Shown here: piece after piece, positions 1 to 13,900 of the stretch
How positions within the stretch are numbered: the stretch's first letter is position 1
Layout of the letters: each line of letters begins with the position of its first letter
Source: Apostichopus japonicus
Lineage: Eukaryota; Echinodermata; Holothuroidea; Aspidochirotida; Stichopodidae
Length of the DNA stretch: 64,000 nucleotides
NCBI RefSeq assembly: GCF_037975245.1
Contig: NC_092580.1
Coordinates: 13,175,501-13,239,500, forward strand
Direction: 5' to 3'
Notes under the pieces: generated by a model
What the model was told of the DNA's origin: nothing
The model's database searches: none
What the model saw: the letters and a program-made list of their open reading frames with translations, nothing else
Program-made: the position numbers and the translations under genes

Positions 1-3000
1 TGGAAAAAGTTTCTCTGATCTGGCAATCCTACACAATTTTACCTACGTTTAGCTACACAGTTCCAGGAAAAACAAATGTTGCCCAGCCCTCGGAGAGGGC
101 CGCTCGTTCGATTCTAATAGTTTGTTGCAATATTGTTAGTTCATAAATTATTAATTTTCTTATCATATACTTTTTTTTCCTTCTTCAATTAGTGCAAACT
201 ATGGCTTCACTACTGTATTGTTTTCATTCAAACAGTTATTTATCATCAGAGGATAAAAAAGTTTCAATGAAAATTCAAAAAATTCCTCATAAATTGGATA
301 AATCTTTCATTAATTCAAACTGTTTGACATATTGAAAATTTTGGTTTTTATTCCTGGCACTCCAATTCAAGTTTTTTTTTTCTCATTTATATGTTGGTGA
401 TTAAATTTCTCCATTTCAATAGGGTAAGAGGGTAGATGTTTTAATTCTAGCAGGAAGATTTTCAAGAGTAGACTGAAACCCTCCCACTTCTTACACCCCC
501 CCTCTCCCCGTTTTTTTGTGTGAAGGAGATTAGGCTCGAGATGAAATTTAATTGAAACCCTTCTCTTCCGAGTTATACATTTACTTACACAGGCTTCTTG
601 TAATGTATATTTATTTTGTTTACTGCTTTTTGTTCTGTCTTTAAATATCATTAAGTATCATCAGGAGACTGCTTAAGACAAAGGAAGTCAGAAAGTTTTA
701 ACAAGGTGGCTTAGGGTGGGGGGGGGTGGTTGATGGGAAGGGTAGCAGAGTTGGTAGTGTTGAATGGCAGTGCAACCTTCACTTTGAAATTTACAAGAAA
801 AAAAATTTCATCACAACTTGAAGGTACCCTCAGCCTTAAGGTGGCTGCCTTAAGACATCCCCCTCCCCAACTACCATCACTCCATAAACCCCCCCCCCCT
901 CCATCAGTTTGTCAAATTGACAGACTTCCTAGTAGCACAGCAAGTAATTTTATGGTTTAATTAACTTTTTCACAAGTTGAGGTTTTCATATTTTTAATAG
1001 TGCATTAGAAATAGTTTTATTCAAACAGTAATTTAATTCTTTAATTGATGTTGATGAAAAGCACAATGGGAAAAGTTTGATTCATTTTAAATGAATGAAT
1101 TGTAAGAAACTCTGTTGGATCCCCCTCCCCTCCCTCATTCTCTGTTTGCAAAACGGTATGGTTAACAAGAAGTGGGTAAATTAAGTACTTCTTAACTGTT
1201 GATTATTAACAAAAATTAAGCTTGCTCACAGTATGAAAGGTAGATCAATTATTATCCAATGAGTTTGCATAAAATCCAAGACAACTAATTCCCAATCACC
1301 CCTCCTCCCCCTTCCCCACTCAAAATTACCTATAAACATGAAATATCATTTAGATTGTGTCTACTTTCGTGCTTTATACTGTGGCAAATAGAAATTCAGC
1401 AATCCATTCATGCTACAGCAATCATGTGTTGTGTGGCATAAGAGAGAGGCTTGTTTAATATCTCCTTAGAAATCTCAACGCAGAGTCAAATTCTCAAAAT
1501 TCTGAATATTGAGCTAATGTCCTGATTTAAACTTTTGATTTCTGCATTTTGTCCCATCCATGAGATCGCATGAAATATTCATGGTATTTATAATCAGACG
1601 GGAACAACATCTCGTACAAAAAATGAGACGGAATTAAACAACCTTTTGACACTAGCAGAATCTTCTTTAGAGGCAAATTCAGAGCAAAAACATCCGTCAA
1701 ATTTTAGCCGATTTTTTTGAGACGACCAATCGAACGATCGAAGAAATAGTTTGCCCAATGGAAATGAGATAAAAAACCTGTGAGGTCAGGGATATAATTC
1801 CTTAACTTCTACTACTAAAACGAGATAAATATCCAGCTTTGATATGTTGGTGCCAACTGAAATAATTGGAGCTATTGTTCGGGATGACACCCATTTTATC
1901 AATCGGCAAACACCATTGGTCGTACTTTTGACCTTCTGCCGTACACTTTTCTACTGGTCTCCTTTTATACCAAAAATCTCCAGATTTATCATTTTGTTTT
2001 ACTTTAAGTCAGTAGTTAGTTCAGACTTTTCAAAACCTCAAACTGCACGTTTTTGGTTTTTTTTTTCTGTTTTTCCGTTGAATAATTTAAAAGTAAGAAG
2101 AAAGCAACAACCAGAGATTTGAACGCATTCTAACCTTATCCAATATTTACTGTATAAAATATAGGTTAGCATTAAGAGCTTAATAGCATCTGAAATGGCA
2201 GTTGTGAAGTTGCTACAATCACAGAACAACATTGCTACCTGATTTTTTGTTTCTGTTTTAAACCATATAAACGCATATCACAGAAGGCACAAAACCTACA
2301 GTATATTTTGGTCTTAAAAAAAAAAAAAATTTAGAATATCTTTCACTGAGCACAAGAAAGTTGGGTTTTTTTTTTTTTTTTTTTTACAAGTCGCATAGCC
2401 CAGAGACTTCTACTGTACACAGAGAGTATTTATGATATGCTTTAAAGTGTATGAATATTCATATATATTATAATTCATGCTACTTCATTTTAAACAGATG
2501 AAATGTATCTGTCAATTTTAATTGTGTGTGTTTTTACCCCCCCAAAAAAAGGAAAAAAAAAGGAGGAAGGAATGTTTGATTTTCTTTTGAGTTGTATTCT
2601 CTTATCAGTCAGGTGTTAAGACTGTAAGATTTATTTGTTTGTTATTGTTGAATTCAGTTCCAGCTGAAAAAATATAAAAATATGAAACAAATTCCAGCTT
2701 TTTCTTCTCTCCGTTTAACCCTTGTGTTTTGAAAGTTTTCTACGCTTATCTGTTGCTTCCAAAATACGCATGGGGCCATGTTTGCAAGAGTTCTCATGGT
2801 TCGATGCCAATGGGACTTTAAGCAACCCCTGAGATTTGTGTGCTTAGGATTGTGTTAACTTGATCCTTGATCCGACGGGCAAACCTTACATGATGACCCA
2901 AGGTGTGACCCAGACTTTAACCCAGGGCAGCCCATGGTAAAACTTGGGTCCATGTGTCCCCTGAATAAAATGCTGAGGTGTATATATGGCTGTACTCCAC

Positions 3001-3791
3001 CAGTGAGACTCACACTTACAAGCAACCGGTATGACCCCCCCCCCCCTATCCTACTCCCCTGCCCTATCAGCTTTCAAATGTCCAATAATTTAAATAACAC
3101 TCTCATGCATATTCCCTTTGTGATAACTTGTCTAATTTGACAGAGCTTGTAAAATTTTAAATATGAAGGAGTGCACGAGCACCTTGGCGCAAAGCCAATA
3201 TCGAGTGGAGTCCAGGTGCCCTCCGTAGGCCCCCTGATGGGGTCGAGGGGCGAAGCCCTGGCAAGGACCCAAAGGGCAGAAGTTTGCTTGTTTGGGTCCT
3301 GGATTGATATCTCAGTCATATATGTTTTTTAACAAAAGTCACATCTGACCGAGTGATTAGACTTTACTGAAGAAAATTTATCAAACATCCAGGTGTAGCT
3401 TAGGGCCTTTATCATGATAAAATAAACATTAACCCTTTAACCCACATGGAAACATACTTAAACTTTGTACACAAGAATAAAATCATCTTGTTATGCAGAT
3501 GTCTACAACATTCACACATGGCATCATAAGTACAAATAATAAGCACATTTGGGTATCTGGGCACGTTCATGGACACATAAAACCCTATAAACTAGAGAGA
3601 TACTTCAGGGCTGTAGCCTGGGTAGAATGCAAGCAAACGCACACTCGTGAAAACCAAAACAAACGCACAGTCATCTCATCCATGAGCACCCATATACTAG
3701 ATGAGCAGTTAAAATAAAACTTGTTGCCTTCACATTATCGTTAGCCTTCTTTCATTTAGGAAGTAGAAATCTCACAGGGACATTTGATATT

Positions 3792-4052
3792 GTGTCCCCC
3801 CAAACTACAGAGCAACTGAGGAAAATGGATCCTAAATGTCGAGTACCAGAAGATCTAAAAAGAGTTCCAGATAACTTAATCATTACAAAGGTATTTACCC
3901 TTCTGAAAGTTGATGACAGATATTTGTCATTAGTGGAAAACCCTCTCAGCAACTTAAAAGAGGAAAGGTCAAATCCTGACACAGAAAAGCCATTCATCAA
4001 AGATATGGTTAAATTGAAAGCTTACAGATTCCCAGAATGGCTGCCAAATTAG
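3792..4052 (+). CDS. Unrecognised 86-codon open frame
   Basis: The frame runs from ATG at 3792 to TAG, with a second ATG at 3825. It has a mixed, lysine- and leucine-rich composition unlike simple-repeat frames, and ends R-F-P-E-W-L-P-N. An AATAAA lies at about 4111. I recognise no domain. It could be a terminal exon of another gene, a retroelement relic, or chance. Confidence 0.2.
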   Translation: MSPQTTEQLRKMDPKCRVPEDLKRVPDNLIITKVFTLLKVDDRYLSLVENPLSNLKEERSNPDTEKPFIKDMVKLKAYRFPEWLPN

Positions 4053-7000
4053 CATCATATTTTTGGTGCAAATATTTGGACAATATCTATCACTAAATGT
4101 ACTTGTTGAAATAAACAGGGCAACTTAACAGGCAAGGTCACAGTGTTCTGTCTCAAGATAAATGCCCGAGGTCTTTTAATATTGATAATTCAGAGCAGTT
4201 TGAAGTTTCTCTGCAGTAATGTCTGAATAAAGTAGATACAAATGACATCTTAGACAACATCTTAAAACCTGTACCAATGAAGTATGGTGAGGGCATGGAT
4301 GTATACCAAGATAGTGAAAGTGATGAAATATATTACCCTGATGTGGTGTAAACTTTCAGGAATTTCTAAGTAGGTTTTTAAAAATACAAACAATTCTCCA
4401 TTTAATATCAACGACATCATATATGTTTTCAGACTTTGACCTCAAATGACCTTTGACTAATACCAACAACAATCCCAAAGCAGCTCTACCTTAGGGGAAC
4501 CTACATACCAAATATGGATGTACCCTACTTATCCTTCTGAAGTTGCTTTTCCGAGCAAGTGTCACACACACACACACTGTCATCACCATCGAATAGATCC
4601 CTTCTGCCTTCGGCAAGGAATCAGAAAAGGCTTTGATGGGATCAACATAATATGTACTAGCAGTTACAGTACATTCAAGAAAATATTAAAGTTCTTCCCA
4701 AGGTCATATAATTAGAATAGAGAAGGCAGACTGAACGTATTATGTTGCCCTACAGACTACCAACAAGCATCATCGTCTGAAAAAAACCCATTTCCCTCAC
4801 ATACCCTAGCTTCTCCTCCACTCCCACCCCCCCCCCCACACAAACATACAAGGGCACCATTTGGACATCTACGCTATTGTTAACTACATCCTCCTGTTGT
4901 TAGCTGCTAAATAATCAAATGACCTGTATAGTAAATAATACACTTGTGAAACTACATAAATCATATTAGTGAGGGACATGCAACTACTTATGACACACTC
5001 TTCTCCTCTTCTAATGTCACAGAAGTATTTTTATGGTGTGTCTGCCATTTGTGTACACAATATGTTTGTATGCTTTTCACGACGTTGGTGTCGTACATAA
5101 CAACACTATACATACCATTAGAGAGGTTTGACGAGGATGACTAAATTATCAGTAAACAATAAGGTACAGAAGGAAATCATTAGAAATGTCACTTGTATTT
5201 TGACATGAACATTCTCTTTAAATATTTATAAACGTATAAAAAAAACATCACTCATAATATATAAAATACCATAGACTGGCAGTTGACTAAATGAATGCAT
5301 TACATATTAAAAATATCTGCAGGTTTCTAATACACAAGAGAGCTTGGTGAACTACCCTGTGAGGTTGTTGTGCAATTCACTACTGACGTCACAATACAAT
5401 GTATGCCTTCATTGGCATAAATTCTGCTTAAATAATCATATCTATCACCTTATTATCGCGACATTTTGTGATCAACATGTTAGTCTAACACCTGGAAAGT
5501 ATAATCTACACAGGGCAGTGGCCCATCCAGGATTTCTCAAAAAGGGGATGGGGTGGGGGGGGCACAACTTCAAGGCTACTTGTGCAAAGATACTGAAGCA
5601 ATGCTTCCCCCTGGGATACGTGACTTTGACCTCTGTTCACCTTTGACCTCCACAGACAAGACTATGGATTTTGTATTCAATAAGGTGGCACAACATACCA
5701 AGTGTAAGAGGTAAATCCAAATTTTACTTTTGGAGTTATTGTGTTTACAAGGTTTTCAAATTCTGTTGACTTGAAAAAAAACAAGCCCTAAAGCAAAAAA
5801 ACCAATAGGGTTCTATTACAAAATAATGCATCATAAAAAACCATGATTTTGAATAATGGCAGAAGTCAGCCTGCCGACTACTTTTACACTGCAATTTCAA
5901 GGCCTAAATTTTGATTATCAATAATATCTATCGTATTTAATGCCACACAACGGGAATAAATGTCCAGATTTTCCAGAATATGGGAAAATTACATCTTAAA
6001 TATCCAGAAGTAATATCTGTACTCCATACTCCTCTTCACCATTTCTTAAATTTGTTTATATTTTATAACTTTATATTAAGATTGTCTTAAGATTATTTCA
6101 AATTCAGATTGTCTAAAGATTATTTCAAATTGGTAAGACTCGCTCCCTCGCTCGAGCAAAACAAAATATTATACGGCAGTGATAACATGAATTTTTTTAA
6201 ATAATATATTACTTAAATAATACAATAGAGTAATATGCATTGTTTATATACAAACTTTACAGTAAAACCTCTTCTTCCTTGTGTATATATATATATATTT
6301 ATCATACAGTTCAAGACAAATGCAAAGATGAAGGCACTTTTCATTTATATTTTTGAGCCTTGGGTTTACACGTACACACAAACATAGCATCAAAAGTCAG
6401 CTGTTTCTTATTCAATTTGCATGGAGTCTCCTAATTTAGGTTTATCCATGTTTCTGAATCATAAAGAGCTTGCTCCTCTCTAAAACACACAAAAAAAAGC
6501 ATACATGACTGGTGCAGCTATCTAGAACGGCTTACACAAGCATATCACTGGTTGCAGCTCTCTAGAATAGTTTACACAAACATCACATATTCCAAAATTC
6601 GGTGATTTGATATCAGATAACAGTAACGATCAGTGCACTGCTCTAGAACAGATAATATATGCCTGGCGCACCTCTACAGACCAACAGAGACATATGGAAA
6701 ACTGGCGCACCCCTACAGACCGACAGAGACACAGGTTACACTGGCGCACCCCTACAGATCATTTGTGCACCTCTCTACAGCACCATACCCAGGCATCACT
6801 AGCACAAGTCAGCACATCATGATATCTCATACAGTATCATATCACAGTAGATCCTTACATTGACGTAACCGTTATACCACAATCGGGACGAGACATCATT
6901 CCTCCCTACATTACTAGCATTATAATAAAAAAAATATCACAATTTGGCAAACTTTTGGATTTAACTCAAGTTCTATTGTCATGGCTTCCTCTCCACAAGA

Positions 7001-7282
7001 CCCATCATTCTAGAATATAGATCATGCAATGCATATATGTTGCTGACATTGTTTTTATGATAAGCTCACAAATGAAAAAAAAAAGTACAGCAGCCAGTAG
7101 GAAATAAAACCATGTTGATCTGATATTAATGGATCAATTGAACTTGGTTAATTAAGTTTTGGCCAAAAGAGCTAGGATGGATGGGAGGAGGATACTCAGT
7201 TGCACATGACTGTAAACACTTAAATATACATGAAGTCATATCAAGGATGTGTGAAGAAAACAAATATACCCGCTTTCTTTAA

Positions 7283-7455
7283 GTGCATCACTCCTCCAAA
7301 CTCCTTCCTCTCTCTTCTATAAGTGGTTGCCTGCATCACTCCTTCCAAACTCCTTCCTCTCTCTTCTATAAGTGGTTGCCTGCATCACTCCTTCCAAACT
7401 CCTTCCTCTCTCTCCTCTTTAAGTGGTCGCCTGCATCACTCATTCCTCTCTCTCT
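7283..7455. repeat. 49-bp tandem repeat, about 3.5 copies
   Basis: The unit reads TGCATCACTCCTTCCAAACT, CCTTCCTCTC and TATAAGTGGTTGCC. It ends in (TC)n. It lies in the 3' flank of gene B, about 170 bases beyond the stop, and could be part of the 3' UTR. Confidence 0.85.
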
Positions 7456-7622
7456 CTCTCTCTTACTGTATAATAAACACACTTTGCATTCTTGAACACT
7501 CATCTGCATGACAACAATCTCATAGCTGGAGGATACCTCCTGTTAGATCCATCGACTTGGAATGACCTCTTGAAGCATCATCTTAAAGGCACACATGGAA
7601 AAACAAAAACTCAGGCCGCGGG

Positions 7623-7972
7623 TCATACATCGGTGGAGCGCGAAGTCTGTCGGGATAGGGAGTCGTCGCCATCCGGTGCGTCGCTCGGCGGGTTCGAATG
7701 TGCCGGACTCGAGTTGTCGCTCCCGTTCTGGCTGACCACGTCCGGCAGGTTGGAATTCTCCGAGGCCGGAAATTCGATGACGATGCCCACGTCGTCGTCC
7801 CTGGTTACGATATCGTAGGTCGGAGGCGGGGACATGGGCTCGTTGGCCGAGATGACGGACGGAAGAGCCGCTGGAATCGGCTTGTTTTCCTCTATGAAGA
7901 CCTCCGAATAATCTGGAGGGATTTCCAGGTCTCCTGGACCGTTCGTGGTGGAACGTCTCAGACCCAACTCCT
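7623..7972 (-). CDS. Gene B exon 10: cytoplasmic tail with two PPxY motifs and PDZ ligand
   Basis: Residues 470-585. P-P-D-Y at 488-491 and P-P-T-Y at 519-522 are WW-domain ligands, typically of NEDD4-family ubiquitin ligases. The protein ends S-T-D-V, a class I PDZ ligand. The rest is acidic and Ser/Asn/Pro-rich, so probably disordered. The exon is richer in CpG than its surroundings. The stop is TGA at 7623-7625. Confidence 0.92.
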
Positions 7973-10900
7973 CTGAAGAAGAACAGAAGAGAAATATTGA
8001 AGAAGAAGAAGAAGAAGATGTCTTCAAAGCATACGACGCAAGATATGTTGGTAATGGAGGACATGACGTCAGTGGAAGTAGTAACCATGCCTGTCTTTTA
8101 GATTAACACTTAAAGCTGCATTCAAGATTTGAATTATAATTCCTAGTAACATAACCAACTACCATAGGATATGTGTTTGATCAGGGGTGGTTTGGGGCAG
8201 TGGAGGTGGTTGGTATGGGGGGAGGGTTAGTATGGGGGGGAGGGTTAGTAGTGGGCAGTTTATTACAAACACATCTACACAAATGGTATATGTTCCTCTT
8301 TTCAATGCAGCAATCAGGATTATACCATGACATTTAACAAAGGAGATTTTTTCGATCGCTCGGTCGGTCTCCTCAAAATTTCAAAAGTTACATTACATCA
8401 ATCAGGCTTCATGAGAAACAGCTGTACAGAAATGATCAGCTACAGGCTGTAAAAACCACTCACCCGGTGTGTGAACACTGATCATGCGCTGCGGGGGTCG
8501 ACCGCCCGGCTGCTGCAGTTCGTCTCCGTCTGTGTAGCGTTTACGTGCCATGGCGACCAACCAGCATATGGAGAGCAGGCAGACGGCACCCACGAATGCA
8601 CCTATCATGATACTGGTGTGTTCCAGGTCGGGGTTGGAGCCACTCGTCACAGCTGACCGTCACGAAAAAACAAAAACAAAAAAGCTAAGAAAATGCAGCA
8701 AATAAAACACGGTTTGCGTGTACAGAGGTCTTCTTACAAGCGCTGATATGTATCCCATGATATACCTTGTAAAATTAAGACATCTTGCATGCAGTTTTAA
8801 GTCCTTCCAATCTTTGGAGGATAACTTGCAATGAAATCAATCCCACTCGTGACAATTAGATATAAATCATGCTACGGTCGAGCAGATACAAGGCAGTGGT
8901 ATGAGAAGCAATGAAACCAGGCATCGGGAAGGCCGTGGGTTCGAGCCCTGGCCGGTTAAAGTAAGATTGGCTTTTCATTCTTGAGAGTCATCCATGGTTT
9001 GCTCGTCTGAAAATGTTCCTGCCCAAATGGTTTTCAAGAAATCCAAAATCTTTCATAAAAATTGTTTAATTGGATAGCCAAACCCGACGTGAAGTGTGAG
9101 TAATAAGGGACAGGGCTTTTCCTGCATACAAATGTGGCTAATGAGCGTCAAGAAATAAAAAAAATATATATATATATACAGTATATGTATGAAAGACAAT
9201 GCAGAAGAACAAGTAAAAATAATATTACAATCCCAACTTCACCCTCCCCATTCTCTTAGCCCCCCATCCCCTTAGCCCCCCATCCCCTTAGTCCCCCATC
9301 CCCTTAGTCCCCCATGCCCTTAGTCCCCCATGCCCTTAGTCCCCCATGCCCTTAGTCCCCCATGCCCTTAGTCCCCCCATACCCTTTAGTCCCCCTCCCT
9401 TTAGTCCCCATGCCCTTTAGTCCCCCTCCCTTTAGTCCCCCCTTAACAAACTGCAACAATCCTCCTTGTTTCTATGCAATCCACAATAAAGAACCCACCT
9501 ACAATGCAGTACAACTTTATATGTTTGTTAAGTCAACTCATACTTCAGGCAATATTAACAAATTCTTATATGAAAAATATAAATAATTGTTTCCCAAATT
9601 TGCTTCAATGGTTCTGGGCTAGTACTAATGGTTTTAAACAGATTTCAACAGTCAAGAAGAAAGTTTAAAAATCCAACCGAACCAGTAGTATTTCCTGCTA
9701 ATTCAAGTATTGTCTGGTTGAAAATATCAATAAGAGAGTCTTAGATTGATCAACTGTAACATCTTATTTGGAGAAATTCTCAGAAGATTTGATAAATATG
9801 GGTAAAGACAGAAATGAGCGGTTTTCAACTTTGAAGCAAAGAAACCAACAGCTACATGAACAGATGTTAAACAGACAGGGACGTTGCTAGAATCTTGTGA
9901 TTGGAGGGGGGGGAGGGAGGGGTGTAGAGTCATTCTATTCCAACTAAACTCATTAATTTTCCAGCTGGGTGGATTGGCAAGGAGGGGTGCCATATGGCGT
10001 GTACCACAAATTTGAAATTTTCAGCAGCACAACACGAGTGAGTTGTCAATTCCGTGTACCTTAAATATGCCGGGTAATATGTTAAGGATGCTAAATTAGA
10101 AATCAGAATGTTCCTGTCAAGAGTGCAATCAGCTGAAATTGTTTTAAAAGATGTTGCATAGATAAAATTGTCCAGTTGTCATGTTTTTAACAACCAATTT
10201 TCCAGCTATTGAAGAATCAAGCCAATTATTGAGTGGGTGAAACACCTCCCCCACACCCCTCCCCCTAGCCCTCCCCCTCCCTGGTAGCTACGTATCTGAA
10301 GACAGAGATGAACCATCACAACGAGTAGTTACATTTCAAAGTGCTGATAGCAAAGAAACACAGAAACAAACATCAGGCAGGCAGGCTTGAGAAATCCCCG
10401 CTGACTATTAACAGAGAAACCAACCATCATCGCTATTCCCTTTACGTGACGGAAATGATTTATACTATGAAAAGTTCTCAGCTGTTTTTCACTGTATTTC
10501 TTCATATCTTTATTTTTTTCACAGAAAGCAGTGAGTACTGGTATTATTAGTAAAGTGATATGAAATAAATGTTTTTGACAAGTAGAATTTTCTCTGACAT
10601 TGATTTCAGTTTTTCTTTCACTATCAACATACAAACAGAGAAACCAACAACAGGTATTAAAATATTATCAATTCCTGCCGGTCATCCACTGGATATAAAA
10701 TTCAAGGCCATAGGCATACCATCTAAGACGTCATACCTGACAAATATCTGATGGTAAGCATGGACTAAATCATACTGTTTTTACTACATCTAAATTTAAA
10801 GGCTTTAACGCAGCTTTTCAAGTAAAAACTAGTTTCGAAAACCCACAAATAGCTATTGTTGGTCATCGCTAGATCAAGTAAATATTGGGCATGTTGCATT

Positions 10901-13900
10901 AAACCTGTGCCATTTCTTACATGCTGTACACATATGTACTATACTGGAGTATGTATAATGTTGCATGATATGCCTGCACTCCAAAAAACAATCAATGGAT
11001 GAAACTTGCTGATAAAAAAAATTTAAAAAATAAAAAAATTGGCTAAATGCCATCCACACCCAACTTTCATAACGTCATTAAATGATTCAACCAGGAAAAC
11101 TTGAAAGCTGTTAATAATTATGTATCTTTAGATCAGCTGAGCTGTTATTATTAATAATCACACCACCTAGAGCTAATGACAATACCATGTCCCTGAATCT
11201 TACCTTCCATATTGATGATATTAACGAGCAATTTCATTTTACAAGTAAATTATCATGCATACAGTACAAGGCTTTCCAAGCTATGTTTTTGTTATAAATA
11301 AATAAATATAATATATTATAAATACTACAGGTGGTTCAATGCAAAGCGAAAGACAAAGAAATTTTTCTTTTCACTACGTATATACAGAGACCATTCGCCA
11401 ATGGGGGGGGGGGCTTTTATGCACCTACTTTTATGGGGGGCTTTTATGCTTTTATGCACCTATCTGTTATATCCATGCAACGTTGTATATATGGGAGACA
11501 TACTAGATTAACAGTCCCAAAATAGATATCCCACAACGATTTCGGGGAATGTTTTTCCTTTTCTGTCCTGTTTTGTTCTAGGATCACTGAGGCTACAAGA
11601 AAGCTATTCACTCGCCCATTTAAAGCCCCTGACATAAACATTTAACCCATGCAAATGATGAGTTATATGGAGGTTATATAATAATAAGGCCAACTGGTTG
11701 CATTTTCTTACTAATTAAGCCCTCAGGATTCAAAATTATGATCTCCCACATGCTATTCCACCCCCTCCCCTGCACCTGTCCCAACACACCTGGGCATCCC
11801 ATCCCCACCCCTCATCAACATTTAAGCTATAGCACTGGTTGATAAGTTAAAATGAACTGAATTTAAGATATGACAAATAAGCCTCATTTCAAGTCTAAAA
11901 TATTTTGCACCTTCACTTTACCGAAATGTGAGACCCCCAAACTCACTAGCCCATCGTTAGAAAGTAGAAACAAAAAGGTGAAAAAAAAAAGCTACGAGAA
12001 CCATTCGGAGACTTACGGAATTCACATCTAGTGCCAATGTAATCCTGGGGACACTCGCATTCACCGCCAACACACCTCCCACCATTAAAACATGCACCGT
12101 TGCAGCCAGGGAACGATGCTGTGGTCAGGGCTAGCGAACAAAATATGGATCAAAAATTGGAGAAAAAAACAGTAACGGTAAAGAGAGCGGCGAGAGGGGG
12201 GAACGTAGATACATGCAAAGAAAAGCAAAAAAGATTGGTAAGAAAATCAAGCACATGCAAACACAACCCATTCCATTCCAACAAAACGTGCACAGACAAT
12301 CAATGCTTGCCATGGAAGCGATCTCATAAGCTTTAATTGAAATACTGCCCTCTTTATGCAAAATCAGTCATCATACCAGCTCATTGTGTAGGATTGAATT
12401 CTATGATCTGAATACTTCCTGTTTTAAATTGATTGAACAACTTTCAGTCACTGGGGATGAAATCGGCCTGTAACCATGGAAACTATCTCTTTGCAGTACT
12501 TTGTTATTTATCACCATGTCCTACAGTAGTTAAAATGAATAATTCCACATTTGAATTGTTACATTATCAAGGAAGCACATGTAAAGATGGTAAATAAAAA
12601 TGCTCCTTGATGAAGTAGATTTGATGAAATGTTTCTCAAACCCCTTACCCATTGACCAGAACCAGAAACCATGCCCATGGAAAAAGAAAATGAAAATCCA
12701 ACCAAGCTAACATTGAGTTATGTATTAGAATGACGTGGAATTTAGAACCCCCAAAGATTATGGTAAATGAATAAGCTGACATCTTTATGTTAGAATTAGA
12801 AGTTACACCAAGAAAAGATTTTGATCATTGTGATATGAAGTGAAATGACTATTGCAGGAGGCGAGATAATGCTGAGGAACTGTTCAAGTCTGTTTCAACA
12901 TCGACGTTGAAAACTTCACCGGTAACCGAAAACTTTCATTTCAAAATCGTCAGCAAACAATTTGGGAACATTTCTATTTGTTTTCAGGGTTTTGTAAATT
13001 ACTTAATACTTTCTTATTTATATCATATTTAATTTTATGCCATCAATAACCACAAAAGACATACACAAACCACCCCCTACCCCCACAACTCTTTCCCTCT
13101 CCCACTATTGCAAAAAGGATTTTCTTTGTTTTTTTGTAACATGCTTTCACTCACAATCATGAATTGCACATTTATGTCCAGAAAATGATCGGGAACAGAC
13201 ACAACGGTAACTGTTTTGTGAGGAGGACGAGGGCATGCACGTCCCTCCGTTCAGACATGGATTAGGATCGCATGGAGCTGAAAAATTCAAGAGAAAAAAC
13301 GGAAACTTGAGCAAACGTAAAAGTGAGCGTAAAAAAAATCCAAAATGGGTCAAAGCGGCAACGTCCATCTCGTTCCACGAGGAGGTAACGGACGAGGGCG
13401 GCAACCGGTGGGACTGGAGAGAAAGGTTATTTTGGTAAAAAGCATTAAGGATTAAATCGATCCACTCTGAGATGTGACTTGAAGCATTGTTTTGCCATCG
13501 GTTGAATATTTTCAATAATTTACTTAAACCACAGTCTTTTGTTTTTTTTGACAGTAATATTGCAAGAATTTATGTACCTCAAGTTTTCACTACATTCTTG
13601 TTTCGTCACAGACTTGGACTGACTGAGCAATTTTCCACTTGAAGCTGGACTAGTCAGCAGCAAAATCCTTTCAATTTTTTCAAGAAACCTCACAAACGAA
13701 TCTGAAATGTTCCCAACCCGGCTGTCCTCCCCTATCCATGACTGACTGAGTTGTGGTGCTGAATACAGTATTGACAATTAACGGAACATCAATGTACAAA
13801 CATATGCTTCATGAACGATCTCAATTAGTATAGGAACGTTAGTAAGATAAGCGGTAAAAAGGCAGGGAAAGTTCTTCAGGGTCAGCATTCGTCAAGAGAA

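Larger units (their letters stand above)
1..7622. other. 3' flank of gene B, no recognised gene
   Basis: AT-rich sequence with poly-G/C runs (719-727, 890-898, 3036-3046, 4828-4836). A GC-richer patch at 3160-3310 contains GGGGTCGAGGGGCGAAGCCC. The unrecognised frame at 3792-4052 and the tandem repeat at 7283-7455 are listed separately. No clear AATAAA for gene B was found on the minus strand close to the stop. Confidence 0.6.
8653..12016. other. Gene B intron 8
   Basis: Holds the C-rich minisatellite (9245-9445) and a possible SINE (8880-9050). Otherwise AT-rich sequence with C-runs; I see no exon-like open frame with splice sites. Confidence 0.6.

Noticed and set aside
7492-7976. Plus-strand frames over the gene B tail exon
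   Set aside because: Shadows of the real minus-strand exon, which has matching splice phase and sequence motifs.
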